Shown here in pieces: positions 44,138 through 54,457 of a DNA stretch of 64,000 nucleotides. The DNA comes from Methylobacterium thuringiense. GTDB lineage: Bacteria > Pseudomonadota > Alphaproteobacteria > Rhizobiales > Beijerinckiaceae. The notes under the pieces are model-generated. The model saw only the letters and a list, made by a program, of their open reading frames with translations. It did no database searches and was not told where the DNA came from. Numbering within the stretch: the first letter of the stretch is position 1; each line of letters starts with the position of its first letter. The position numbers and the translations under genes were made by a program. The DNA is taken from contig NZ_BPRA01000008.1 in assembly GCF_022179645.1 (NCBI RefSeq), positions 248,001-312,000 on the forward strand. The letters run 5' to 3'.

Positions 44138-45442
44138 TCACGCCGTACCGATGCTCGTGTAGCGAAAGCCATGCCGTTCGCCGACGCTGCGACTGTAGAC
44201 GTTGCGCAGGTCGACCATCACGGGCTCGGACATCACCTTGCGCAACCGCGCGAAATCGAGCGCGCGGAAGGCGTTCCATTCGGTGACGATCACCAGGGCG
44301 TCGGCGCCCTCGGCGCAATCATAGGCATCCTGTGCATAGGTGACGTCGTTCAGGAGCGGCAGGGCCTGGTCCATGCCCTCGGGATCGTAGGCCCGTACCC
44401 GCGCGCCGGCATCCTGAAGCCCGGCCACGATCGAGAGCGAGGGCGCGTCGCGCATGTCGTCGGTGTTCGGCTTGAAGGTGAGGCCGAGCAGCGCGATCGT
44501 CTTGCCGCGCACCGAGCCGCCGCAGGCCGTGATCACCTTGCGGGCCATGGCACGCTTCCTCTGGTCGTTGACCGCCACCACCGTCTCGACGATCCGCATC
44601 GGCGCGCCGTGGTCCTGCGCGGTCTTCACCAGTGCCAGCGTGTCCTTCGGGAAGCAGGAGCCGCCGTAGCCGGGGCCGGCATGGAGGAATTTCTTGCCGA
44701 TGCGGTTGTCGAGACCAATACCGCGGGCGACCTCCTGCACGTTGGCGCCGACCTGCTCGCAGAGATCGGCGATCTCGTTGATGAAGGTGATCTTGGTGGC
44801 CAGGAAGGCGTTGGCCGCGTATTTCGTCAGCTCGGCGGTCCGCCGTCCGGTGACCAGGATCGGCGCGGCGTTGAGGTAGAGCGGGCGGTAGACCTCGTTC
44901 ATCACCGCCACCGCGCGGGCGTCCTCGGTGCCGATGACGATACGGTCGGGCCGCTTGAAGTCGTCGATCGCCGCGCCCTCGCGCAGGAATTCCGGGTTCG
45001 AGACCACGGCGAAATCCGCATCCGGCGCCGCCTCGCGGACGATACGCTCGACCTCGTCGCCGGTACCCACCGGCACAGTCGATTTGGTGACGACCACGGT
45101 GTAGCCTGAAATCGCGCCGGCGATCTCGCGGGCCGCGGCGTAGACGTAGGACAGGTCGGCGAAGCCGTCGCCGCGCCGCGAGGGCGTGCCCACCGCGATG
45201 AACACCGCGTCGGCTCCCGCCACCGCCGGTGCCAGTTCCGTGGCGAAGGACAGCCGCCCCTGCCGCACGTTGTCGCCGACCAAGGCGTCGAGACCCGGCT
45301 CGAAGATCGGGATGCGGCCGGCCTGCAGCGCCTCGATCTTCGCCGGGTCCTTGTCGACGCAGATCACGTCGTGACCGAAATCGGCGAAGCACGCGCCGGA
45401 GACCAGGCCGACATAGCCCGAGCCGATCATCGCTATGCGCAA
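44138..45442 (-). CDS. ugd: UDP-glucose 6-dehydrogenase
   Basis: 434 residues from TTG 45442, chosen because GGGGAG lies 8-9 bases upstream and the protein then opens with the NAD motif RIAMIGSGYVGLVSGACFAD. ORF extension to 45496 is Arg-rich and not coding-like. Catalytic Cys263 is in GYGGSCFPKDT; Lys207 and Asn211 are in TKYAANAF. The enzyme oxidises UDP-glucose to UDP-glucuronate for surface polysaccharide. The glycosyltransferase gene lies 115 bases upstream in the same direction, so they may form an operon. Confidence 0.94.
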   Translation of the reverse strand: MRIAMIGSGYVGLVSGACFADFGHDVICVDKDPAKIEALQAGRIPIFEPGLDALVGDNVRQGRLSFATELAPAVAGADAVFIAVGTPSRRGDGFADLSYVYAAAREIAGAISGYTVVVTKSTVPVGTGDEVERIVREAAPDADFAVVSNPEFLREGAAIDDFKRPDRIVIGTEDARAVAVMNEVYRPLYLNAAPILVTGRRTAELTKYAANAFLATKITFINEIADLCEQVGANVQEVARGIGLDNRIGKKFLHAGPGYGGSCFPKDTLALVKTAQDHGAPMRIVETVVAVNDQRKRAMARKVITACGGSVRGKTIALLGLTFKPNTDDMRDAPSLSIVAGLQDAGARVRAYDPEGMDQALPLLNDVTYAQDAYDCAEGADALVIVTEWNAFRALDFARLRKVMSEPVMVDLRNVYSRSVGERHGFRYTSIGTA

Positions 45443-45557
45443 GTGGCGGACTCCCCGACGCCGGAGCCGAGGAACCGGCTCCGTGTTGCGGCGCAACCTC
45501 TAGCGAAGATCGTCCGTCTGGCAAAGCGCCGACGACGACCTGACGCGGTGCCGGGCA

Positions 45558-47777
45558 TCAGAGCCGGAAATGCGCGGCGACGCGGGACAGGTTCGGATTG
45601 TAGTAGGGGTCGGCGCGCAGAAGCGGCTCCCAGCGCTCGCGCATCACCCGACATTCCGACTCGAAGCGCGCGCGCTTCTCCGGACTATCCTCGGATCCGC
45701 GGCTCTTCGATTCGTGGTGGATCAGCCGCGCATGCGGCGTCCAGACGATGCGATAACCGGCCTCGCGCACCCGCAGGCAGAGGTCGACGTCGTTGAAGGC
45801 GACCTTCAGGTGCTTCGCATCGAAACCGCCCACTTCGGAAAATACCGACCGGCGCATGGCGAGGCAGGCGCCGGTGACGGCCGAGACTTCCTGCGACAGC
45901 ACCATACGCTCGAAATAGCCGGGGTCCTCCGCCGGCAGCCCGAGATGGCTGTGGCCGGCGACGCCGCCGATGCCGAGGACGATGCCTCCGTGCTGCAGGG
46001 TGCCGTCCGGATAAAGCAGCTTGGCGCCGACCGCGCCGATGCTCTGATCCAGGGCGATCGAGACCAGTTCCGTCAGCCAGCCCGGCTCGATCACCTCGAC
46101 GTCGTTGTTGAGGAAGAGCAGCATATCGCCGCGCGCCGCCTCGGCGCCTCGATTACAGAGGTCCGAAAAATTGAAGGCGCCCGGCACCGGCAGGACCCGA
46201 AAGCGGGGATCCTGCATATGCCTTGCGAGCAGGGCGGCGGTCTGCGGCTCGCGGCTGTCGTTGTCGACGACGATCACGTCGAGGCGGGGGTAGTCGGTCG
46301 CCGCGAACAGGCCGTCGAGCACTGTGGCGACGAGTTCGGCGCGGTCTCGGGTTGGGATGACGACGGAGACGAGGGGGGGCTCGCGCAAGGGGCGGACGAG
46401 GCGGTTGAAGCCGCGCGGGCCGCGGGCCGCCGTGGCGCCCATCGGCGCGGCGATTTCGGCCAGCGCCTGGAGGCGGGCCGCCTCGGCGGCGGCCAGGGCC
46501 CTGTCCGAGAAGGTGCCCGAACCGCCGGCGGCGCGCCAATGATAGAGCACCTTCGGGATGTGGCGGACGCGCGCGGCGGGCAGTCCGGCGGTGAGGCGCA
46601 GGAGCAGGTCGTGGTCCTGGCTACCCTCGAAGCCCGGACGCAGGCCGCCAAGCGCCCTGAGGCGCGCGGTCCGGACGACCGTAAGATGGTTCAAGTAGTT
46701 CTGTCCGTAGAGTAATTCTCGGTTGAAGTCCGACTTGAAGTGCGGCTCGAACCGCCTTCCGCGGCCGTCGATCTTATCCTCGTCGCTGTAGATCAGATCG
46801 AGGGCCGGATCGGAGCGGATCGCCCGGGCGACCTCGTAGAAAGCACTCTCGGCCAGAATGTCGTCATGGTCGAGGAACGCCGCGTAAGTGCCTGAAGCCA
46901 TTGACAGAGCGTCGTTGGTGGCCCGCGCGATATGGCCGTTCTCGCCCCGCCGTCTCACCGTGATGCGCGGGTCGCGGCCGGCGGCCTGCGCCAGCAGACG
47001 CGGGATCGCCGGATCGGTCGAGGCGTCGTCGACGACGCAGAGCTCCCAATGCGGATAGAGCTGCGATTGCAAGGAGTTGAGCGCCGCCTCCAGCACCTTG
47101 GGAGCCGGATCGTAGACCGGCATCAGCACGGAGATCAGCGGGGGCGCCTCCCAGGAGGCCGCGTCTGCGCGAATGCGGTCCCGGTCGAAATTCGTCAACG
47201 TGTCGAAGCGCTTGATCCAGGCGGCGTAGGAGGTCTCGCCGCGATTGCCGAGGGCGCGGGCGATCATCCCCCGGGCCCGCACGCGCTTGCGCAAAAGCCT
47301 CCAGAACAAGGCTTTTCCGGCGAGGTCCGGCTGGCGGAGGGCCGCGCGCCAGAGCAGGGCAGGGCGGCCGTGGCGGCGGATCGCGATGTCGTCGAGGGCG
47401 AATTCCGCGTCCCGCGACAGGGCCGTGAAGCGCAGCGCGGTGGCGGATTCTGGCAGGCGGCCGGTCCAGGCGAAGCGGTCGCCGCCGGTCGCCGCCTCGG
47501 TGACGTGGATAGTCCCGGTACCTGCCGCGCCGTGCGACAGGATGTTGACCAGGATGCGCGCCACGCCGCCGCTGCCGGCATCCCGCCAGGACAGGGTGAC
47601 CCAGGCGCCGCCGAGCCGGACTCCGGCAAGGTCGAGCCGAAGCCCTGCCGCGCCTTCCGCGTTCGGTGCAACCGGGAGTTCGGCGGCGAGACCGAGCCGA
47701 CGGCGAAGCTGCGCGCGGGGCAGGGTACGCGGCGGGGTGCGGGAGGGTGCCGGCGGCGTGCCGGCGACATCCATCAT
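45558..47777 (-). CDS. Two-domain GT2 glycosyltransferase
   Basis: 739 residues (start at the Met-Met pair 47777/47774). The first ~160 residues form a beta-rich module with a Trp-rich sugar-binding look. Then come two GT2 domains. The first, about 215-440, has ISVLMPVYDPAPKVLEAALN, VVDDASTDP, FLDHDDIL and YSDEDKID. The second, about 470-700, has VSVVIPTRDRAELVATVLDG, VVDNDS, FLNNDVEVIEPGW and VTGACLAMRRSVF. Proteins of this type extend O-antigen, capsule or rhamnan chains. The neighbouring ugd suggests glucuronate-containing surface glycan. Acceptor and sugars unknown. Confidence 0.88.
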   Translation of the reverse strand: MMDVAGTPPAPSRTPPRTLPRAQLRRRLGLAAELPVAPNAEGAAGLRLDLAGVRLGGAWVTLSWRDAGSGGVARILVNILSHGAAGTGTIHVTEAATGGDRFAWTGRLPESATALRFTALSRDAEFALDDIAIRRHGRPALLWRAALRQPDLAGKALFWRLLRKRVRARGMIARALGNRGETSYAAWIKRFDTLTNFDRDRIRADAASWEAPPLISVLMPVYDPAPKVLEAALNSLQSQLYPHWELCVVDDASTDPAIPRLLAQAAGRDPRITVRRRGENGHIARATNDALSMASGTYAAFLDHDDILAESAFYEVARAIRSDPALDLIYSDEDKIDGRGRRFEPHFKSDFNRELLYGQNYLNHLTVVRTARLRALGGLRPGFEGSQDHDLLLRLTAGLPAARVRHIPKVLYHWRAAGGSGTFSDRALAAAEAARLQALAEIAAPMGATAARGPRGFNRLVRPLREPPLVSVVIPTRDRAELVATVLDGLFAATDYPRLDVIVVDNDSREPQTAALLARHMQDPRFRVLPVPGAFNFSDLCNRGAEAARGDMLLFLNNDVEVIEPGWLTELVSIALDQSIGAVGAKLLYPDGTLQHGGIVLGIGGVAGHSHLGLPAEDPGYFERMVLSQEVSAVTGACLAMRRSVFSEVGGFDAKHLKVAFNDVDLCLRVREAGYRIVWTPHARLIHHESKSRGSEDSPEKRARFESECRVMRERWEPLLRADPYYNPNLSRVAAHFRL

Positions 47778-47995
47778 CGGCGCGCCGGGCGGCGGTTTGC
47801 CGCGCGAGCGCTGCGATCCGCGAGGGGAGGAATCCGCATGTCCAGCATGGCGGCGGGAGATACCCGATTTTCGCGGGCGGTGCAGGTTCCCCGGCGCCCG
47901 ATGTCGATTCCGCGAAAAACCGGGCGATCCATCGCTTGCACAGCCGTGCGGCAGAGGTTATAGCCGCGGCCTCGCCAGGGTCTTCGACCCAGGTC

Positions 47996-48070
47996 GGGTG
48001 CGTAGCTCAGCGGGAGAGCACTTCCTTGACATGGAAGGGGTCACAGGTTCGATCCCTGTCGCGCCCACCA
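47996..48070 (+). tRNA. tRNA-Val (GAC)
   Basis: Acceptor GGGTGCG pairs with CGCGCCC (one G-T pair). The anticodon stem CTTCC/GGAAG encloses the loop TTGACAT, giving anticodon GAC. The T arm is ACAGGTTCGATCCCTGT. CCA is encoded at 48068-48070. Confidence 0.95.
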
Positions 48071-48149
48071 TTCCGCCTCCACCGCAGCGGGTGACGATAC
48101 GGGGTCCCTTTCCGGGCCCTTTTTCGTATCCTGCGGCGTGGCTCGAACC

Positions 48150-48989
48150 TCAATCCGCGAGCGGACCGAGTTCGGCGGTCTTCACCGCGGCGGCGCCGCG
48201 CAGCAGGTCGTCGGCGGCCGCCTGGGCGAGCAGTTCATAGCCACGGTCGGCCATGTGGAGGCCGTCGGCGGAGAAGAGCTCGGAATGGGTGAGCCGCGCC
48301 TGGCCGATCCAGTCGCGCATCAGGGTCGAGCGGCGAATCACCGGAACCTCGAGGGCCTCGCCGACCGCGCGGACGGCGTCGCGGAAGCGATAGGCGCCCG
48401 GCGTCGCGTCGAAGCGCGGGCACCATTGCGGCTCCATCAGCACCACGTCGATGCCGGCCTCGCGGATGCGGCGCACGGCGCTCAGCGTCGCGTCGCGAAA
48501 ATGATCGAGGGGAACGTCGCGCAGGGCGTCGTTGCTGCCGGTCTGCCAGATCACGAGGTCGGGATGCTCGCCGATCACGTCGCGGTCGAGCCGGGCCAGC
48601 ATCTCGTCGACGGCTTCTCCGCCGATGCCGCGATTGAGCACGGTGACGCCGCCGCCGAGCCGGGGCAGGGCGCGCTTCAGCGCGGCTTCGAGGCGGGCGG
48701 GATAGGCGGCGGCCGGCGTGCTGGCGCCGACGCCCTGCGTCGAGGACGAGCCGAAGGCCACGATGCGCAGCGGCGCGCCGAGCGCCAGCTGCCGGGCCAC
48801 GTGCGGCAAGCCGTCGTCGTGGAAGGAATCGAAGTCGAACACGCCGAGGTCGAAAGTCTCGGGCAGGAGGTCGGCATAGGCCAGCACCGCCGTGGAGGAC
48901 AGGCTGAGGCCGAGGAGGAGGAGGGTCCCCCAGATCCGCCCACGGGCACCGGACGGGCCGAGCCTCCTCACAGATAATCCACGCGCCAC
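48150..48989 (-). CDS. SGNH/GDSL-family hydrolase, membrane-anchored or secreted
   Basis: 279 residues from GTG 48989; the GTG at 48971 is the alternative. An N-terminal hydrophobic segment (about residues 19-40) serves as signal or anchor. SGNH blocks are visible: FGSSSTQG (nucleophile Ser in a GDS-like site), NRGIGGE (Gly), WQTGSNDA (Asn) and SADGLHMADRGYE (Asp and His). It acts on an ester in the periplasm, such as an acylated glycan or lipid, but the substrate is unknown. It ends 80 bases from tRNA-Val on the opposite strand. Confidence 0.87.
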   Translation of the reverse strand: MARGLSVRRLGPSGARGRIWGTLLLLGLSLSSTAVLAYADLLPETFDLGVFDFDSFHDDGLPHVARQLALGAPLRIVAFGSSSTQGVGASTPAAAYPARLEAALKRALPRLGGGVTVLNRGIGGEAVDEMLARLDRDVIGEHPDLVIWQTGSNDALRDVPLDHFRDATLSAVRRIREAGIDVVLMEPQWCPRFDATPGAYRFRDAVRAVGEALEVPVIRRSTLMRDWIGQARLTHSELFSADGLHMADRGYELLAQAAADDLLRGAAAVKTAELGPLAD

Positions 48990-49459
48990 GTCCGCCCCCC
49001 CCGTCGACCATCCGCCGGGTCTTCCCAGCCGGATGTTGATGCCTGCGGCGAAGGGACTATTACGGAGCCGGTGCCGTCGTCTGCACAGTCTCCGGCGCAG
49101 TCTGTCGCCAATCGTCTTCGAGACGAGTCCGGCGTGCCGTCGTTCTGCTTCGTCGCACTCGTCTTTCTAGACAGGAGCCTTGACGAAAGCTTGATCGATT
49201 CGACCGGCCGTGTGGCTTGGAAATACGCGAAACGTCGAACGCGAGCAATAAAAATGCATTAAGAATAATGTGGACTAAGCAGTGATGCCGGAATGGATAC
49301 GGTTTCCGGCCAAAGCGATCGACCCAACCTCGTCTTTGCGAGCACCGAAGCAATCCAGGGCCACACACGCAACGTCGGCGCGTTGGCCCTGGATTGCTTC
49401 GCCTTCGGCTCGCAATGACGGGCGAAGGCCTGTCCCCGGGAGGCATGGTCCGGTCCGCG
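48990..49459. other. 470-base intergenic region with a large palindromic repeat
   Basis: No gene is supported between the SGNH hydrolase start and the SURF1 stop. Bases about 49215-49285 are AT-richer (AATAAAAATGCATTAAGAATAATG) and may hold a promoter of the SGNH gene or remnant DNA. The palindromic repeat at 49331-49420 fills the SURF1-side part and can serve as terminator of the cyo operon. Confidence 0.55.
49331..49420. repeat. Large imperfect inverted repeat (CGTC-TTGCGAGC...GCTCGCAATGACG)
   Basis: The left arm begins CGTCTTTGCGAGCACCGAAG (49331-) and runs into CAATCCAGGGCCA. The right arm is TGGCCCTGGATTG (49384-49396), GCTTCGCCTTCGGCTCGCAA and TGACG, ending at 49420. The arms are nearly complementary over more than 30 bases. 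Elements with the words CAATCCAGG and TTGCGAG recur between genes of Methylobacterium and Bradyrhizobium (recall, not searched). It folds into a strong hairpin downstream of the SURF1 gene. Confidence 0.8.
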
Positions 49460-50227
49460 TCACGCGGCCCTGCGGCGCTCCCGGAATGCCTCCCGATCGA
49501 GATAGACGAGCGCCCCGGCGCTCATCGCGGCGAGCACGAACCAGGTCAGCGCGTAGACGAGGTGGCTGTTGGGGAAGGCGACGACCGTCAGGCCGCCGAC
49601 CGGCAGCCGGCCGGGATCGGGCCCCGCATCCGCGTCGACGAAGTACGGCGCCACCCCGGTCAGCCCGCGCGCCCCCGCGATGGCGGCGACGTCGCGCGAG
49701 TACCAGCGGTCGGCGGCGGGATCGTTGGAGCGCAGGAACGCGCCACCGGGCTCGGTCACGCGCAGGAGGCCGGTCAGGGTCACGGGACCTGCCGGCTCCG
49801 CCCGGTCGGCCAGGTCGCGACGGTCGGAGGGCACGAAGCCGCGATTGACCAGCACCGTGAAGCCGGCCTCGGATTGCAGCGGCGTCAGCACCCAGAAGCC
49901 GCCGCCGAATTCGGTCAGGGCCTGGACGAGGCTGGTGCGGTCGTACTGAAAGGTGCCCGTCAGGCGCAGGCGGCGATAGGCGTCGGCCTCGGCGCTGACG
50001 GCCGGCCACGCCTCGGGCCCCGGCGCGGGGCCGGGCTCGGCATGGACGCGCGCCTCGACGCGGGCGATCAGGTCGAGCTTCCAGGCCCGGCGCTGCACCT
50101 GCCAGACGCCGAGGCCGAGCAGGACCGAGACGACAATCAGCCCGACGAGATTGATCGCGAAGAGCGTGCCGAGGGAGCGGCGCGCCGGCGGGCCGTCGGC
50201 CGCGCCCGGCGCGCTCACGTCCGGCAC
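49460..50227 (-). CDS. SURF1-family terminal oxidase assembly protein
   Basis: 255 residues, GTG start at 50227. Two membrane helices (about 20-42 and 222-242) enclose a periplasmic domain with GVWQVQRRAWK and the FTVLVNRGFVP and YFVDADAG motifs. SURF1 helps insert haem a/o into the large subunit of haem-copper oxidases. The gene follows cyoD by 4 bases, so it is part of the cyo operon and ties this protein to the bo3-type oxidase. Confidence 0.93.
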   Translation of the reverse strand: MPDVSAPGAADGPPARRSLGTLFAINLVGLIVVSVLLGLGVWQVQRRAWKLDLIARVEARVHAEPGPAPGPEAWPAVSAEADAYRRLRLTGTFQYDRTSLVQALTEFGGGFWVLTPLQSEAGFTVLVNRGFVPSDRRDLADRAEPAGPVTLTGLLRVTEPGGAFLRSNDPAADRWYSRDVAAIAGARGLTGVAPYFVDADAGPDPGRLPVGGLTVVAFPNSHLVYALTWFVLAAMSAGALVYLDREAFRERRRAA

Positions 50228-50231
50228 CGGT

Positions 50232-50615
50232 TCAGGGCTGATGGTGCAGCAAATCGTGCGGGGACATCGGCATCATGTTGGTGTTGAGGTGATGCATGAC
50301 CCAGATCGAGCCGGTCAGGGTGATCACCACCAGGGTCACGGTGAAGATCAGCGCGAGGATGGTCCAGCCGCCCTCGGACTTCGTGTTCATGTGGAGGAAG
50401 TAGACCATGTGGACGACGATCTGCACCACGGCGAGCGCGAGCACGATGATCGTGGTCCAGACGACGTTCGGCAGCACCTTGCCCATGACGAGCCAGAACG
50501 GAATCGCCGTCAGGATCACCGACAGAACGAACCCGGTCACGTAGCTCTTGACGCTGCCGTGGGCTTGGCCGCCCTCGGAATGGTCGTGGTGGCCTGCTTC
50601 GCTGGCGGCGCTCAT
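50232..50615 (-). CDS. cyoD: Cytochrome o ubiquinol oxidase subunit IV
   Basis: 127 residues from ATG 50615, overlapping the cyoC stop by 4 bases (ATGA). A His-rich N-terminus ([12 protein letters not shown]) precedes three membrane helices, with [20 protein letters not shown] and the conserved [16 protein letters not shown] loop. Stabilises the copper site of subunit I. Fourth gene of MFS-cyoABCD-SURF1. Confidence 0.94.
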   Translation of the reverse strand: MSAASEAGHHDHSEGGQAHGSVKSYVTGFVLSVILTAIPFWLVMGKVLPNVVWTTIIVLALAVVQIVVHMVYFLHMNTKSEGGWTILALIFTVTLVVITLTGSIWVMHHLNTNMMPMSPHDLLHHQP

Positions 50616-51241
50616 TGCAGGACTCCCATCAGGTAGACGAAGGTGAACACGCCGATCCAGACGACGTCGAGGAAGTGCCAGAACATCGACAGGCACATCA
50701 GCCGGCGCTTGTTCTCGGGGATCAGGCCGCGGTTGGCGGTCTGGATCAGCAGCACGATCAGCCAGACGATGCCGAAGGTGACGTGCAGGCCGTGCGTGCC
50801 GACGAGCGCGAAGAACGACGACAGGAAGGCCGAACGCTGCGGCGTCGCGCCCTCGTGGATCAGGTGCGAGAACTCGTAGAGCTCGATCCCGATGAAGGCC
50901 GCGCCGAACAGGCCTGTGACGACCAGCCAGAGCTGCATCGTCCGGAGCTTGTCCTTCTCCATCTCCAGCATCGCGAAGCCGTAGGTGATGGAGGAGAACA
51001 GCAGCATCGCGGTGTTGAGCGCGACGAGCTTGAGGTCGAACAGGTCGACGGGGGAGGGCCCGGCCGCGTAGTTGCGGCCGAGCACGGCATAGGTGGCGAA
51101 CAGGACCGTGAAGATGAGGCAATCGCTCATCAGGTAGATCCAGAAGCCCAGCATGGTGCTGGGCTCGTGGGCATGTTCGTCCCGCTCGTAGAAGACCGGG
51201 ACCTTCGCGCCGGAGGCGGTGGTGTGAGCTTGCGTCGCCAT
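50612..51241 (-). CDS. cyoC: Cytochrome o ubiquinol oxidase subunit III
   Basis: 209 residues from ATG 51241, 5 bases after the cyoB stop. Five membrane helices, with [40 protein letters not shown] and [20 protein letters not shown]. Open frame upstream overlaps cyoB in another frame and is a shadow. Confidence 0.95.
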   Translation of the reverse strand: MATQAHTTASGAKVPVFYERDEHAHEPSTMLGFWIYLMSDCLIFTVLFATYAVLGRNYAAGPSPVDLFDLKLVALNTAMLLFSSITYGFAMLEMEKDKLRTMQLWLVVTGLFGAAFIGIELYEFSHLIHEGATPQRSAFLSSFFALVGTHGLHVTFGIVWLIVLLIQTANRGLIPENKRRLMCLSMFWHFLDVVWIGVFTFVYLMGVLQ

Positions 51242-51246
51242 CGCTG

Positions 51247-53250
51247 TCAGGCCCGTACCGCGAGCATCGACGTCCGTTCGTTCTCGGTCCGCACCACGGT
51301 GTCGGCCGGGATGTCGAAGTCGCGGTTGTAGTTGAAGGTGTGGATGATCGCGGCGGCGATCATGGCGACGAAGGTCAGGGCCGCCAGCCACCACATGTAC
51401 CAGATCATGGCGAAGGAGAACGCCACGCTCAGGGCAGCGATGACGGCCCCGGTGCCGGTGTTCCGCGGCATGTGGATCGGCTGGAAGCCGTCGAGCGGAC
51501 GCTCGTAGCCGCGCCGCTTCATGTCGTCCCAGGCATCGAGGTCGTGCACCCGCGGCTGGAAGGCGAAGTTGTAGTCGGGCGGAGGCGAGGAGGTCGACCA
51601 TTCGAGGGTGCGGCCGCCCCACGGATCGCCGGTGAGGTCGCGCAGCTTCTCGCGGTTCCGGATCGAGACCGTGAACTGCATGATCATGGCGGCGATGCCG
51701 ACCGCGATCAGCACGGCGCCGAAGGCCGCGATCACGAACCAGACCTGGAGCGACGGGTCGTCGAAGTGCTGCGAGCGGCGGGTGACACCCATCAGGCCGA
51801 GCACGTAGAGCGGCATGAAGGCAACGTAGAAGCCCACTGTCCAGAACCAGAACGAGACCTTGCCCCAGAACTCGTCGAGCTTGAAGCCGAAGGCCTTGGG
51901 GAACCAGTAGTTCACGCCGGCGAACATGCCGAACAGCACGCCGCCGATGATCACGTTGTGGAAATGCGCGATCAGGAACAACGAGTTGTGGAGCACGAAG
52001 TCGGCAGGCGGCACGGCGAGCAGCACGCCGGTCATGCCGCCGATGGTGAAGGTCACCATGAAGCTCAGGGTCCACAGCATCGGCACGTCGAACCGGATCC
52101 GGCCGCGATACATCGTGAACAGCCAGTTGAAGATCTTCGCCCCCGTCGGGATCGAGATGATCATCGTCGTGATGCCGAAGAACGAGTTCACGGAGGCGCC
52201 CGAGCCCATCGTGAAGAAGTGGTGCAGCCAGACGAGGTACGAGAGGATGGTGATGACCACCGTCGCGTAGACCATCGACACGTAGCCGAACAGGCGCTTG
52301 CCGGAGAAGGTCGCGGTCACCTCCGAGAAGATGCCGAAGGCCGGCAGCACGAGGATGTAGACCTCCGGGTGACCCCAGATCCAGATGAGGTTGAAGTACA
52401 TCATCGGGTTGCCGCCGAGGTCGTTCGTGAAGAAGTGCGTGCCGATGTAGCGGTCGAGCGACAGCAGGGTCAGGACGGCGGTCAGGATCGGGAAGGCGGC
52501 GGTGATCAGCACGTTGGTGCAGAGCGAGGTCCAGACGAAGATCGGCAGCTTCATCATGCTCATGCCCGGCGCGCGCATCTTCACGATGGTCGCGATCAGG
52601 TTGATGCCCGACAGGGTCGTGCCGATGCCCGCGATCTGCAGGCCCCAGATGTAGTAGTCGACGCCCACCCCTGGGCTCATGTCGGCCCCCGAGAGCGGCG
52701 GATAGGCGAGCCAGGTGGCGCGGGAGAACTCGCCGACGAACAGCGAGATCATGATCGTGATCGCGCCCGAGACCGTCATCCAGAACGAGAAGTTGTTCAG
52801 GAACGGGAAGGCGACGTCGCGGGCGCCGATCTGCAGCGGCACGACGTAGTTCATCATGCCGGTGACGAAGGGCATCGCCACGAAGAAGATCATGATCACG
52901 CCGTGGGCGGAGAAGATCTGGTCGTAATGGTGCGGCGGCAGGAAGCCGTCATTCGCGCCGAAGGCGATGGATTGCTGGGCCCGCATCAGCAGCGCGTCGG
53001 CGAAGCCGCGCAGCAGCATGACGAAGGCCAGGATGATGTACATGATGCCGATCTTCTTGTGATCGACGCTCGTGACCCAGTCCCGCCAAAGGGGACCCCA
53101 GAAGCGGTAGTAGGTGATGACGCCGAGCACGGCGAGGCCGACCACGGCCACGCCTGCGAAGGTGACTTGCAGGATCGGCTCGTGGAACGGGATGTCTTCG
53201 AGACTGAAGCGTCCGAAGATCAGCTTCTGGAGATCCGGGTCTGACAACAT
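51247..53250 (-). CDS. cyoB: Cytochrome o ubiquinol oxidase subunit I
   Basis: 667 residues from ATG 53250. Haem-copper oxidase subunit: low-spin haem ligand in [13 protein letters not shown], copper B His and Tyr in [15 protein letters not shown], His pair WLHHFFTMG, and haem ligands in [13 protein letters not shown]. About 15 membrane helices. It uses ubiquinol and pumps protons. Second subunit gene of the operon. Confidence 0.97.
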   Translation of the reverse strand: MLSDPDLQKLIFGRFSLEDIPFHEPILQVTFAGVAVVGLAVLGVITYYRFWGPLWRDWVTSVDHKKIGIMYIILAFVMLLRGFADALLMRAQQSIAFGANDGFLPPHHYDQIFSAHGVIMIFFVAMPFVTGMMNYVVPLQIGARDVAFPFLNNFSFWMTVSGAITIMISLFVGEFSRATWLAYPPLSGADMSPGVGVDYYIWGLQIAGIGTTLSGINLIATIVKMRAPGMSMMKLPIFVWTSLCTNVLITAAFPILTAVLTLLSLDRYIGTHFFTNDLGGNPMMYFNLIWIWGHPEVYILVLPAFGIFSEVTATFSGKRLFGYVSMVYATVVITILSYLVWLHHFFTMGSGASVNSFFGITTMIISIPTGAKIFNWLFTMYRGRIRFDVPMLWTLSFMVTFTIGGMTGVLLAVPPADFVLHNSLFLIAHFHNVIIGGVLFGMFAGVNYWFPKAFGFKLDEFWGKVSFWFWTVGFYVAFMPLYVLGLMGVTRRSQHFDDPSLQVWFVIAAFGAVLIAVGIAAMIMQFTVSIRNREKLRDLTGDPWGGRTLEWSTSSPPPDYNFAFQPRVHDLDAWDDMKRRGYERPLDGFQPIHMPRNTGTGAVIAALSVAFSFAMIWYMWWLAALTFVAMIAAAIIHTFNYNRDFDIPADTVVRTENERTSMLAVRA

Positions 53251-53305
53251 GGGATCGGCTGCTCAAGGAATTCGGTGACGGGGGCGCGGTCTCGCCGGCG
53301 CGGGT

Positions 53306-54457
53306 CTAGTGATGGTGGCGTTGCAGGTCGTCGGAGCTGGTCGGCGGGGCCTTCTTGTTCTCCGGCGAGCCCTCCTGGTTGGGAGCCCCCTCGGAGCGCG
53401 GCGCCCGGCCGGCGGCCGGGGCCGTCGCGCCGTTCGGCTCGTCGCCCTGCTCGATCCGGCGGTTGTCGTACTGAAGCCGCTCACGGTTGCCGTGGCTCTC
53501 CTTGCCGGCGCCGCCCGTGGCGTCGATGTGCATCATCTCGCTCATGCACATCCGGCCGGGCATCGCGCACATGTTCAGGATCGCGGTGTAGAGGTCGTCG
53601 GCCACGGACTTGTAGAAGCGCGGGGCCACGGCCTCGCTCGGCTTCTCGAGCTCGAGATAGGATTCGCGGTTGAGGTCGGCGCCCTTGTCCTTGGCCTTCG
53701 CGACCCAGGCGTCGAAGCCATCCGGCTTCATCCCGTGGAACTTGAAGGTCATCCGCGAGAAGCCGCTGCCGCTGTAATGCGACGCGAGGCCGTCATAGAC
53801 GCCTTCCTTGTTGATGACCGCGTGGAGCTTCGTCTCCATGCCGGGCATCGCGTAGATCATGCCGGCGAGCGCGGGGACGTAGAAGGCGTTCATCACCGAG
53901 CTGGCGGTGATCTTGAAGGTGATCGGCCTGTCGACCGGGGCGGCGAGCTCGTTGACCGTGGCGATGCCGTATTCGGGATAGACGAACAGCCACTTCCAAT
54001 CGAGCGCCACCACCTCGACGACGAGGGGCTTGGCATCCGCCGGCACCGGCCGCGTCGCGTCGATCCGGCCGAGGGGCCGGAACGGGTCGAGGGTGTGCGT
54101 GCTGATCCAGGTCAGGGCGCCAAGCGCGATGATGATGAGCAGCGGCGCAGTCCAGATCACCACCTCGAGCTGGGTCGAGTGGTTCCAGTCCGGATCGTAG
54201 GGCGCGGTCTCGTTGGAGGCGCGGTACCGCCAGGCGAAGAACAGCGTCAGCGCGATCACCGGCACGATGATCAGCAGCATCAGCCCGGTCGAGGCCAGGA
54301 CGAGGTTGCGCTGCTGCAGGGCGACGTCGCCCGACGGCTGCATCACCACGAGGTTGCAGCCCGACAGCAGCAGGAACAGCGGCGGCAGGGCGAGGCCCTG
54401 CAGGAGCCGGCAGGCAGCTCTGCGCGCCGGGGAGGGGATTGGCATGGCGATGGTCAC
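53306..54457 (-). CDS. cyoA: Cytochrome o ubiquinol oxidase subunit II
   Basis: 383 residues from GTG 54457 (ATG 54445 is the alternative). Lipoprotein signal with LLSGC, then two membrane helices and a cupredoxin domain. The copper-A cysteines of cytochrome c oxidases are absent from the cupredoxin fold, as expected for a quinol oxidase. The C-terminal ~90 residues are a hydrophilic tail rich in Glu, Pro, Asn and Ser, ending in three His, longer than I expect in the family. The gap to cyoB is 55 bases. Confidence 0.94.
   Translation of the reverse strand: MTIAMPIPSPARRAACRLLQGLALPPLFLLLSGCNLVVMQPSGDVALQQRNLVLASTGLMLLIIVPVIALTLFFAWRYRASNETAPYDPDWNHSTQLEVVIWTAPLLIIIALGALTWISTHTLDPFRPLGRIDATRPVPADAKPLVVEVVALDWKWLFVYPEYGIATVNELAAPVDRPITFKITASSVMNAFYVPALAGMIYAMPGMETKLHAVINKEGVYDGLASHYSGSGFSRMTFKFHGMKPDGFDAWVAKAKDKGADLNRESYLELEKPSEAVAPRFYKSVADDLYTAILNMCAMPGRMCMSEMMHIDATGGAGKESHGNRERLQYDNRRIEQGDEPNGATAPAAGRAPRSEGAPNQEGSPENKKAPPTSSDDLQRHHH

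Noticed and set aside
51340-53244. A 634-codon plus-strand frame opposite cyoB
   Set aside because: Antisense shadow made of charged repeats; cyoB is fully conserved.
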